Below, one piece after another: positions 1-7,600 of a DNA stretch of 15,139 nucleotides; within the stretch, counting starts at the first letter, position 1; every line of letters begins with the position of its first letter. Below the pieces are notes generated by a model, which saw nothing but the letters and a program-made list of their open reading frames with translations, searched no databases and was not told where the DNA came from. Both the position numbers and the translations under genes were made by a program. Source of the DNA: Saprospiraceae bacterium (lineage in GTDB: Bacteria > Bacteroidota > Bacteroidia > Chitinophagales > Saprospiraceae); NCBI GenBank assembly GCA_017995875.1, contig JAGOIB010000041.1:1-15139 (forward strand), written 5' to 3'.

Positions 1-845
1 GCCTTAAGGACTAAATCATAAATATCCGCTTGCAAGCTTGAAAATTTTGGACTTACGGGATAACTCCTGGTGATATCTCCTGCATAGCCCATTTCATTTT
101 CAGCGCCAATATCAGCAAGCAACATATTGCCCTCCCGGAGCATCCGGTGGTAATCAACATTATGCAGCGTTTGTCCTTGTATGGTACAAATGGCCTGATA
201 GGCCAATCGCCCACCATTCGCAAAGGCTACACCTTCAGCAATGCCCCTGATCTGCGATTCATATTTACCCGGAGCAATTGATTTCCTGACCTGGGTATGG
301 ATAGCTGCGGTAATAGATAGCGCTTCTTCCATTTGTTCGATCTCTTCAGGCGCCTTGTGTGTCCGTTGTTGGATGACCGCATGCACCAGTTTCATGGAGT
401 GACCTTCGGATATCTCCATCGTTGTCTTGCCAAGGATGTAAGACAAATAAAAAAGTCGGTCAGTATGATAGGGAGGCAGATATTCAATTTTTTTACCGGA
501 AAGCCATTTGGGTAAATCTTCAGCCTTCATATGCTCATCCGCACCTATACGTTTGATACGATCATTCATGGATGGTTGAGGTCCTATCCAGATCACATCT
601 TCTATGTCTGCATCATTGCCTACTAAAATAGATTTACCGGAGTCCGCATCTATGATCCCCGCAAGGCCTGATTGGGCAAAACCAAAATAATAGAGGAACG
701 TACTATCCTGTCGGAACGGATAGGTATTGGCCTTATAATTGATCGGCTGATCCACCGATCCGGGAAAAAAGAATAGACCACTGCCCATGCTTTGCATCAA
801 AGCTTTGCGGCGATTTACGTATACGGAAGCGTCGAAGAGTTTCAT
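1..845 (-). CDS. Xaa-Pro aminopeptidase (aminopeptidase P, M24 family), 3' end cut off by window edge
   Basis: This is the first 281 residues of a cytoplasmic metallopeptidase of the aminopeptidase P type, which removes an N-terminal residue preceding proline. The reading frame is open to the window edge, so the C-terminal part of the catalytic domain is missing. Residues 1 to about 140 fit the AMP_N domain that precedes the pita-bread catalytic fold, including the stretch FRQDSTFLYYFGF (44-56). In the catalytic part, LHNVDY (227-232) carries the conserved His228, and LADIGAE with GYAGDITRSYPV (243-264) supplies the first two metal-binding aspartates, Asp245 and Asp257. The remaining His and two Glu ligands would lie beyond position 1. 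The start ATG (845-843) opens MKLFDASVYVNRR, a typical N-terminus. The gene lies 32 bases downstream of the 143-residue gene on the same strand and is probably co-transcribed with it. The family is clear; the exact subfamily is not. Confidence 0.93.
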   Translation of the reverse strand, partial: MKLFDASVYVNRRKALMQSMGSGLFFFPGSVDQPINYKANTYPFRQDSTFLYYFGFAQSGLAGIIDADSGKSILVGNDADIEDVIWIGPQPSMNDRIKRIGADEHMKAEDLPKWLSGKKIEYLPPYHTDRLFYLSYILGKTTMEISEGHSMKLVHAVIQQRTHKAPEEIEQMEEALSITAAIHTQVRKSIAPGKYESQIRGIAEGVAFANGGRLAYQAICTIQGQTLHNVDYHRMLREGNMLLADIGAENEMGYAGDITRSYPVSPKFSSLQADIYDLVLK

Positions 846-877
846 AAGGTGAAAGATATGGAAATGATTAAATCAAC

Positions 878-1309
878 TTAAGGATGCGCCCGCATGTATT
901 TCTTCCAGAGATCCACAAAGCTCTTTGCCATGGCCTTGGCTGTTTCCTTTTTAAAGACAATCACTTCATTACTATCATCGGTGGCAGGTGCTGCACACGC
1001 CATACAATCCGTTGAAGCATTGTAAATGGCTATCTCCTGCAGAAATGGATTGAATTCAGAAGGCGGAAGAATCAGAAAATTATTAGCGATCTCCCGCTCC
1101 GTTACATTATACATTTTCTTGTATAGCTGGATGTTTTTTTCGACCTGGGCAGTGGCGGGAACAATGTACTTATACTTTGTACTCTCCCCCATATTGACAC
1201 TCACCAACTCAGAAAAATCCTTATTGCCGGTATCATAATGCAGTGTAGGGCTGATAACCCAGACTTCCGTGGCCTTGTTTTCAAGCTTGATCAATTGCTT
1301 TAATGTCAT
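878..1309 (-). CDS. Conserved-looking hypothetical cytoplasmic protein, 143 aa
   Basis: I do not recognise a named function. The protein has no signal peptide or membrane segment and looks like a small soluble alpha/beta protein. It begins MTLKQLIKLENKATEVWVISP, with alternating hydrophobic strands (VWVISP at 17-21; KYKYIVPA at 45-52; NNFLILPPSEFNPF at 76-89). A Cys pair, CMAC, lies at 102-105, and a basic helix, KETAKAMAKSFVDLWKKYMR, forms the C-terminal part. The strand, PxxLHYD and YIVPA pattern recalls effector or sensor domains attached to bacterial regulators, but no DNA-binding part is present, so this is only a resemblance. It precedes the aminopeptidase gene by 32 bases on the same strand. 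The start at 1309 is the only ATG that gives the full N-terminal helix. It is a convincing gene of unknown job. Confidence 0.8.
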   Translation of the reverse strand: MTLKQLIKLENKATEVWVISPTLHYDTGNKDFSELVSVNMGESTKYKYIVPATAQVEKNIQLYKKMYNVTEREIANNFLILPPSEFNPFLQEIAIYNASTDCMACAAPATDDSNEVIVFKKETAKAMAKSFVDLWKKYMRAHP

Positions 1310-1392
1310 GGTGCTATTTTTTTTGTAAAAATAGTCAATCCATACGCATATCCGGTTCTTTACCGGTCAACAATTATAATGCTATAAGCTCA

Positions 1393-2268
1393 TCAGTTGA
1401 CGCTGAACGTCCTCGAGATATTAAATCCAAAGTGGATATCCCCATCTGCCCAGTTTCCAACGGTTTCCGCAACAAATCCCTTCTCTATCATAGAGGTGCT
1501 ATTGGTAAAGTGCAACTGGAAGACGTGTCCACCGGTTTCAATATCAAATCCGATACTGAGTGAATTCCGGTATTGTTCTGCTAATTGACCAGGTAATACA
1601 TAGATATATTCTGCGTTGAGAGAAGTGCGTTTGCTCAATTTAATTCTTCCTGCAACACCTATAGCAAAGACATCATTTTCCTCTTCAGTCGTCGCCACCA
1701 GGTTGCGATGCACTAAAGTCGGAGAAAGCTGGAGGCTGAAGCTTTCAGAAAATTTGCGGCCCATGATCAATTGAAAAGTATAATACAGGTTGCTGCTGAA
1801 ATAATTCTCTCGTGTAGGATCCGAAGGCTTAAGTGTCTTGATCGCCATAGTAGATAACGCGGCCATCGTCAACGGCATTTTTTTTGCGCCTGTACTTTGG
1901 CGCAGAAATTTATATTTTATAAATCCATCGTACGTCTTTTCGTAGCTGCTTCTCCCGAGTCCGACCATCAATTGATCCGTGATACCATAATCACCGCCAA
2001 TACGAATAGATGCCTGATCCAAACCAAACAGCTCATACAAGCCTCCACTGATAAATCCGAATCGATGCGAAATCTTGATGTCCAGTTCTCCTCCTGCGGT
2101 ATTTTCAAGGGAGTGCAGGTTGACCACCCGGTTGGCTTTAAAGCTGGAGGTCACAAAATTTACAGTTTCTTCTTCCGGAAGGAGTGAAAGTAAATCTTCT
2201 TCCTGGCCAAAGGCAAACGTGCCATAACCAAGAAAAAGAAGGAGGGCTATTGATTTTAATCGGTTCAT
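1393..2268 (-). CDS. DUF5777-family outer-membrane beta-barrel protein, 291 aa
   Basis: A signal peptide (MNRLKSIALLLFLGYGTFAFG, cleavage near residue 21) is followed by a stretch of alternating polar and aromatic strands typical of an outer-membrane barrel, ending in the strand HFGFNISRTFSVN. The segments FKANRVVNLHSLE (43-55), LDIKISHRFGFISGG (62-76), YELFGLDQASIRIGGDYGITDQLMVGLGRS (78-107) and DGFIKYKF match what I know of the DUF5777 barrel family of Bacteroidota. About 270 mature residues would allow roughly 12 to 14 strands. It is the last gene of the minus-strand group, 113 bases after the YceI gene, with an inverted repeat in the gap that may partly end transcription. No member's function is known to me. 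A pore or scaffold for the redox proteins encoded upstream is an inference from position. Confidence 0.85.
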   Translation of the reverse strand: MNRLKSIALLLFLGYGTFAFGQEEDLLSLLPEEETVNFVTSSFKANRVVNLHSLENTAGGELDIKISHRFGFISGGLYELFGLDQASIRIGGDYGITDQLMVGLGRSSYEKTYDGFIKYKFLRQSTGAKKMPLTMAALSTMAIKTLKPSDPTRENYFSSNLYYTFQLIMGRKFSESFSLQLSPTLVHRNLVATTEEENDVFAIGVAGRIKLSKRTSLNAEYIYVLPGQLAEQYRNSLSIGFDIETGGHVFQLHFTNSTSMIEKGFVAETVGNWADGDIHFGFNISRTFSVN

Positions 2269-2321
2269 ATCGTATTGTTTCTATAGTATCTGTTCGATGG
2301 TCAAGGTAGTGAAATAAAAGA

Positions 2322-2355
2322 ACCTCTACCGGCATATGATGCGACAAATAGAGGT
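2322..2355 (-). terminator. Inverted repeat with T-rich tail, possible (partial) terminator after the YceI gene
   Basis: ACCTCTA (2322-2328) pairs perfectly with TAGAGGT (2349-2355) around a 20-base loop. Read on the minus strand, the stem is followed by TCTTTTATTTC, a moderately T-rich tail. It sits 27 bases past the YceI stop codon and before the DUF5777 gene. The long loop and imperfect tail make it a weak terminator at best; it could instead be a processing or attenuation site inside the transcript. Confidence 0.35.
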
Positions 2356-2381
2356 CCTGAAATACGCCAGCCCATTTCTGT

Positions 2382-2936
2382 TTATGGTATCGCGTTCATG
2401 AGTTGATAATCTGCCATGATATTGATGTCCACCGATTTTGAAATATTATCAGCTACCAGTTTCGGAATTTCAATTCCATAATCCGCCACCAGTACGGTTA
2501 ATTTGCTTTTAGCGGAAATCACACCACCTTTAATGGTAATGGTTCCTTGTGTGGTCACCGGTTTGGTAACTCCATGCATTTCCAGTTGTCCGCTGACCGT
2601 TACAGTATAGACGCCGTCTTTCGAGAAGTTTACACTGGCCGGATTATCAATTTTTCCCTTGAATTTCGCTTTAGGATAGGTCGCACTCTCCATATAGTTT
2701 TCATTGAAGTGATCCTGCATCAGCGACTTTTCAAACTTAAATCCCTGGATCAAAACGGCCCATTCAATAGATCCTGAAGCCACGTCGATCACGGTGCTTG
2801 CGGAAGAATTGGTGGCTTCAATTTTTTCCATGGATGCATCCGAATGAAAGGAAATTTTTCCTGTCTTCGAAAAATACTTTTGTCCGATGACAAATTGTGT
2901 GCTCAGCAGGAGTATAATGATGACGATGCTTCTCAT
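2382..2936 (-). CDS. YceI-like family secreted protein, 184 aa
   Basis: A signal peptide (MRSIVIIILLLSTQFVIG, cleavage near 18-19) precedes one complete YceI-like domain. YceI proteins are periplasmic, lipocalin-like beta barrels, and characterised members hold a polyisoprenoid or quinone tail in the central cavity. Recognisable family segments are GKISFHSDASMEKIEATNSS (26-45), where strand 1 leads into the conserved amphipathic region, VLIQGFKFEKSLMQDHFNENYMESATYPKAKFKGKI with the hallmark HFNENYMES..YP.A.F.G, then GQLEMHGVTKPVT (the L.hGvtk.v motif), and finally YGIEIPKLVADNISKSVDI. Length and motif order fit an intact copy. It lies 57 bases after the OB-fold gene. In this group it could carry or shield a lipid-like redox cofactor, which is inference. 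Confidence 0.93.
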   Translation of the reverse strand: MRSIVIIILLLSTQFVIGQKYFSKTGKISFHSDASMEKIEATNSSASTVIDVASGSIEWAVLIQGFKFEKSLMQDHFNENYMESATYPKAKFKGKIDNPASVNFSKDGVYTVTVSGQLEMHGVTKPVTTQGTITIKGGVISAKSKLTVLVADYGIEIPKLVADNISKSVDINIMADYQLMNAIP

Positions 2937-2993
2937 GTTCTTACGCTTTAAAAGTGTTAATAAATTGGTGCCTTCTCAAGGTGTGTTCTTGTA

Positions 2994-3398
2994 TTATTTG
3001 ACAAGGGAAGCTTGCACGAGGATAACATCACTGAGGTATCCACTACACATCCCTTTTATCTTTACTTCATCTCCTGCTTTTACAGATCCGGCTTCACCAC
3101 CGTCCTCCAGTTCACATATAATCATGGACATTGGGTTTCCTGTTTCGAGTTGAACTTTGGTTTTTCCTTCTTCCACAGTAGTACCGGCTACTTGTCCTGT
3201 CACTTCAACTACTTTGCCGAGATACATTTCATTGGCGGCTTTTTCATCCGCTTCATAATCCGAAATCAATTTCGAGGCAGCAACCTCAACATCCGGTTTC
3301 TTGTTTTCTAGACTGGCCACCGGCTTGTTATACATATAGTATCCTACACCTGCGGCAATCATGCCAAGCACCAACAAAAACAAAATTATTTTTCTCAT
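2994..3398 (-). CDS. tRNA_anti-like OB-fold protein with N-terminal membrane anchor, 134 aa
   Basis: The open frame extends upstream to 3455, but the best start is the ATG at 3398, which gives MRKIILFLLVLGMIAAGVGYYMYNK, a basic end followed by a membrane-spanning or uncleaved signal segment (4-22). Residues about 40-134 match the tRNA_anti-like OB-fold family of Bacteroidota envelope proteins: an ISDYEADEKAANEMYLGKVVEVTGQV opening, a strand with Cys in MIICELED, then GDEVKIKGMCSGYLSDVILVQASLVK, where the family's G.C.G(F/Y)..DV(I/V)LV signature is plain. Despite the name, these proteins are not tRNA enzymes; their role is unknown. It is encoded 62 bases after the one-heme lipoprotein and 57 bases before YceI. 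The upstream alternative start would add a His-rich, non-signal-like leader and is less likely. Confidence 0.88.
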   Translation of the reverse strand: MRKIILFLLVLGMIAAGVGYYMYNKPVASLENKKPDVEVAASKLISDYEADEKAANEMYLGKVVEVTGQVAGTTVEEGKTKVQLETGNPMSMIICELEDGGEAGSVKAGDEVKIKGMCSGYLSDVILVQASLVK

Positions 3399-3460
3399 AC
3401 GATCGATGTTGGTAGTGTGATGAACTGAATTATAATCAACGTGGTGGTGAAACAACTATG

Positions 3461-3835
3461 TTAATTATTGGGTGCACCATCCAGAATCCATTGCTCTGTT
3501 TTAGCAATATCACAATCACCCAGTTTCGGAGCATTTTGAGGCATCTGCTTAAAACCTGATGCATGCTTTATCGAGCCCAGGAGTTTACCATTATCAACAT
3601 ATACTTTCAGATTGTCATATCCTTCCAGGATTACATTTCCATTGTAGATGCCTTGTACAATGCTGTGGCAGATATAGCAATTTCGATCCAAAATGGGTTC
3701 AATGTTATTTTGAAGACTCATATTCGACGTCTGACAATTTGTTGGAGGATATAATACCTCTTCAACATCATAATAACATGACGTCAAAAACATCGTCCCA
3801 AGTATCATTCCTTTAATTATTCTGTGCTCCATCAT
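3461..3835 (-). CDS. Monoheme c-type cytochrome lipoprotein, 124 aa
   Basis: The N-terminus MMEHRIIKGMILGTMFLTSC ends in a lipobox (LTSC, lipid-bearing Cys20), so the mature protein should be an outer- or inner-membrane lipoprotein. The heme c site is Cys53-x-x-Cys56-His57 (CYICH), and Met98 in GFKQMPQ is the expected distal iron ligand. The short cytochrome c core (about residues 38-122) runs from LQNNIEPILDRNCYICH to the closing helix KTEQWILDGAPNN. The start overlaps the end of the preceding two-heme gene by 23 bases, a sign of tight co-expression. Its last 42 residues share 22 identities by hand alignment with the second heme domain of that neighbour, so the two are probably duplicates. 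It is likely an electron carrier; its partners are not shown by sequence. Either of the two leading ATG codons could be used. Confidence 0.9.
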   Translation of the reverse strand: MMEHRIIKGMILGTMFLTSCYYDVEEVLYPPTNCQTSNMSLQNNIEPILDRNCYICHSIVQGIYNGNVILEGYDNLKVYVDNGKLLGSIKHASGFKQMPQNAPKLGDCDIAKTEQWILDGAPNN

Positions 3836-4619
3836 TGACCCAGGCCTTTATCTTATTTATTTTACAATCAGATAGTTTGTTTGTTCCCTGAGGCATTGGC
3901 TTATATCCATATGCCCATGTGATGGCACCGATCAATCTGCCATTGAAGGCAAGTGATTGGACGGCTGCATGCGAAGTAAGCGTGAGATTTCCTGATGGGC
4001 TTGCTCCTGAATGACAACCAACACAATATGTTTTTAGTACCGGCGCTACAAAGGTTGAATACGAAACCAATGTCGTGTCACAGGTCCCTACCACTTCATT
4101 ACAGGTCAGATCTTGTGCTCCCTGAAGAATCCATTTGGAAATCAAGGTAATCTCATCACTCGTAAGTCTTTGTGCCGGTGAGGGTGGCATCCTTTCTTCT
4201 CCCGAAGTGGTTGTTATGGCTTTATACAATTTTGACTTGTTCAGGTCAAAGGGTTTGACCTTACCTGTATTAAGAACGTTATTGAAATTATTGAGAATGA
4301 CACCTTCTTCATGTGTTTGTGTGTCATGGCAACCACTTTTAGCGCAATTGGACACCAGGATAGGTAATACATCCTGTGTAAAATATACAAGGTTCGTATC
4401 GCACGGTGTGCCCAGGGTTGTGTCTATGTCCATGGTATCCACAGGCGTCGTATCTATGGGCATACCCGTAGTATCAATCGGGCCGGGATCAACCGGAGAG
4501 AACGAGTCATGCACACAAGATGGCATGACCATCGATAAAGTGGCGATCAGGATTATACCTGCAAACACCATTTTATTTAAATATGCTGAATAGTTTGAAT
4601 GACGCTTCTGTTCTCTCAT
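3813..4619 (-). CDS. Diheme c-type cytochrome lipoprotein, 268 aa
   Basis: A hydrophobic leader (residues 17-34) ends at MVMPSC, a plausible though not ideal lipobox with Cys35. A low-complexity tether of Asp-Thr-Thr and Pro repeats (about 43-68) follows and would hold the heme domains away from the membrane. Domain 1 (about 76-168) has the unusual heme motif Cys92-x4-Cys97-His98 (CAKSGCH) with Met144 in ERMPPSP as probable distal ligand. Domain 2 (about 180-268) has the normal Cys199-x-x-Cys202-His203 (CVGCH) with Met242 in YKPMPQ. Both end in the usual cytochrome c helix with a W (KWILQGAQ; AWVNDGAQNN). It starts 40 bases after the giant cupredoxin gene and overlaps the one-heme gene by 23 bases, so the three are probably co-translated. 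A start at the internal Met17 is also possible. Confidence 0.9.
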   Translation of the reverse strand: MREQKRHSNYSAYLNKMVFAGIILIATLSMVMPSCVHDSFSPVDPGPIDTTGMPIDTTPVDTMDIDTTLGTPCDTNLVYFTQDVLPILVSNCAKSGCHDTQTHEEGVILNNFNNVLNTGKVKPFDLNKSKLYKAITTTSGEERMPPSPAQRLTSDEITLISKWILQGAQDLTCNEVVGTCDTTLVSYSTFVAPVLKTYCVGCHSGASPSGNLTLTSHAAVQSLAFNGRLIGAITWAYGYKPMPQGTNKLSDCKINKIKAWVNDGAQNN

Positions 4620-4659
4620 TGTTGACTGTTGAAACCCTTAAACGGATTGACGCGACAAG

Positions 4660-7600
4660 TTATTGAACTATAATCATAGCACCATACCTGTTTCTCACCG
4701 AAACGACCTGTAAGTAGTACAAGCCGGGCATTTCAGGCGTTGAAATTTCTAGCGTTTCCCCTAAAATCACCTTCTTGTTAGAAATGATTACTCCATTGAT
4801 ATCATATATAAAAATTTGCCCTTCAAGTCCTGCATTATTTAGATCGATTCCACTTAATTGAATCATTCCATCCCACATGCTCACAGGATTGGGTGCTACA
4901 ATAAGTTTATCAAACCGGATTTCTCCGGGACCTGTTCCTGTGGTTCCAACATACAGTGATCTGCAATCTGAATTGATACAGTTTCCGTCTATATCCATTG
5001 TCAGTAAACAAACAGTATAGATACCTATACCTGTATACACATGTACTGGATTGACATCTGTACTGATCTGGCCATCCCCAAATCCCCATAATCGTGAGCC
5101 CACCGGACCGGAACTCATATCTGTAAATTGATAGGATAAAGGATTGCCCTCATCCACTATACTTTCAAATCTCGCCTGCAAAGCAAGGCATGGGTCTGTC
5201 AGGTCGATCAATTGACAATGTGTATTGACACAACCCGAAGACGTAACGGTAATGCATACTTCATACACCCCCGATGTAAATGAATGAAATGCAGAATCAT
5301 ACTGTGTAGAGGAAGTACCGTCACCAAATATCCAGGTAGCGGATACCTCGGGGTTCGATACATCAGACGTATTGTAAAACATAAGATCTAACCCTTCCTG
5401 GGCATACGTAAAGGAAGCCTGGCAAACATCTGCTCCTAACCTGATTTTGTCACAGAATTGTTCTGTACATCCATTCATGTCCGTCACTGTTAAACAGACT
5501 TCATATAATATCGCTTCTGAAAAAACATGATGCGGATGTTGCAATGTTGAGTTTGTTCCATCTCCAAAATTCCAGTTCCAGGAGACAATATGACCGCGAC
5601 TTTTATCTTCAAATATTACTTCCAGTGTACTATAATTTATATCATATCTAAACTGAGATCTTACCAGAAAACATGGGTCACTGCAATCAAAAGAATCAAG
5701 AACTATTGACGTCAAACAATCATCCGGGCCATTATCGGTAACCTGAATATTGTGTGATTGTCCCTGAGCCGGAAGTTCGAGGGTAAAATGCTGAATGCCT
5801 CCAGGCTGATAAGGTCTGTCATTGATAACCACATTTCCTGTGTTCAACACATCATAGGAAGGGCCTGGACCTGTCCCGAAAAACTGGAAATCTACAAATA
5901 CACTTCCATCATCACATGGATCTGTCACATTGATTGTACCTGCCATACCGATGCCTCCGGGAGCTCCGTGAGGGATACAATAGTATGGATGTGAACCATT
6001 CTCCTTTATCACCAAATCATATGAAGAACCCATACCAAGTAAACCGGAATTAAAAACATCAATACCTGAAGAAGCATCCGAAGTGACAGTATGAGGGATC
6101 GACCCTATCCAGCTGAAATGAACGGTATCACCCAATTCTACGTCAAGGGTGGAAGGTTCAAAATTGAAATCTTTCACCAGTACTTCATGACGTCTTCCAT
6201 TACCGGTATAGTAATCAAGTCCACTCAATTGGCACGCTGCGGAACAGGTGCCTGTCGTGAAAAAATCACTCGCAGCACATATAGTATTTAGTAGATCCTG
6301 GATGGTAATAATATGCTGACCATTATCAGCAGGATATGGAACTACCACTTCATTCGCACCCATCCGATCTTCATACTGCCTTGGATTGTTTCCGTATAAC
6401 ATGCCATCAACAAAGAGATTATATCCCTGTAGACTTCCGTTTGTTACGTCAAAAGTGAGCTGAACGTTTTCTGTATTATCCGTACATGGAGGTAAAACAG
6501 TAATAGACCCGGACATACCAATTCCACCTGGTCCTCCATGGGGAATGCAAAAGAAAGGATGAACACCGGGTGTATTGATCACAAGTTCATAGAAAGCCCC
6601 ATTTCCCAATAACCCACTATTCCAGACTTCTGGTCCTGTCACAGCATCAGATGTTACGGTGTGAGGAATATCACCGATCCAGACAAAACGAATTTTCTCA
6701 CCGGCCCCTATGGTGAAATGACTTGGGAAATAATCGAAATCTCTTACCTCTACCGTATGGATGATAGTACTACCTGTATTGGCTGTTAGGTTAAGCACAG
6801 AACATCCTACGCCACAGATACTGCTTTGGACAGGCTGTGTATATGCACAAAAACCTGTTTCTACGTCCTGGACCGTAACCAGGTGCCAACCTCCATCGCC
6901 GGGCAAATGAATAATCTCATCATTCAAACCAACAGGATTATCATATGGAATGGGTATATCTGTAATCTTTACACCGTCCGCAAAAACATTATATCCTAAT
7001 GGACTTCCGGCTGAAACATGAAAGGACATATTGGTAAGCCATTTGTTTTGCTCACAAGTATCCAGTACATGGATCACGCCTGACATACCAATTCCCCCTG
7101 GTCCACCATGAGGCTGACAATAATAAGGATAGTTACCTGTAGAAGTAATGACCACATCATACGTAGCACCTTGTCCATGCAAACCACTATTCCATGTATT
7201 AGTCCCCATAAATGCATCTGATGTGGTCGTGTGTGGTATGACACCTGTCCATTCAAATCGCACTGTGTCTCCCAACAATACATCAAGTTGTGCAGGACTA
7301 AAGACAAAATCTTTAACCTCCACTACATGATGTGTTCCATGCTGCCCTACTTCAAAGTCTGAGATGAGACATGGACCACCACAGGAAGGTATGATCACGC
7401 TTTGTGTATCTGCACATGAAGCATTCTCCATAAATTGAACACTCAATACGCTGGTGATATTATTACCAACGACCATCGTTGAATATAAGCCTGTTCCATT
7501 GGCATCAGTCACAAGTGGGGCTGGGTTTAGTTTGAGTCCATCTTTATAGACATTGTATGTTGCGGCAATTTGGTTGGACGTAAACCCGATGGTAAGGCTC

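Noticed and set aside
1352..1366. Hairpin CCGGT-TCTTT-ACCGG between the DUF5777 gene and the 143-aa gene as a terminator
   Set aside because: Only five base pairs and no T run directly after it on the minus strand, so it is too weak to call.
3399..3455. Upstream extension of the OB-fold protein to an ATG at 3455
   Set aside because: It would add a His-rich leader before the membrane segment; the ATG at 3398 gives a normal Met-Arg-Lys-hydrophobic start.
4135..4593. A 152-residue plus-strand open frame opposite the two-heme lipoprotein gene
   Set aside because: It is antisense to a gene with clear heme and lipoprotein motifs and shows no recognisable protein features.
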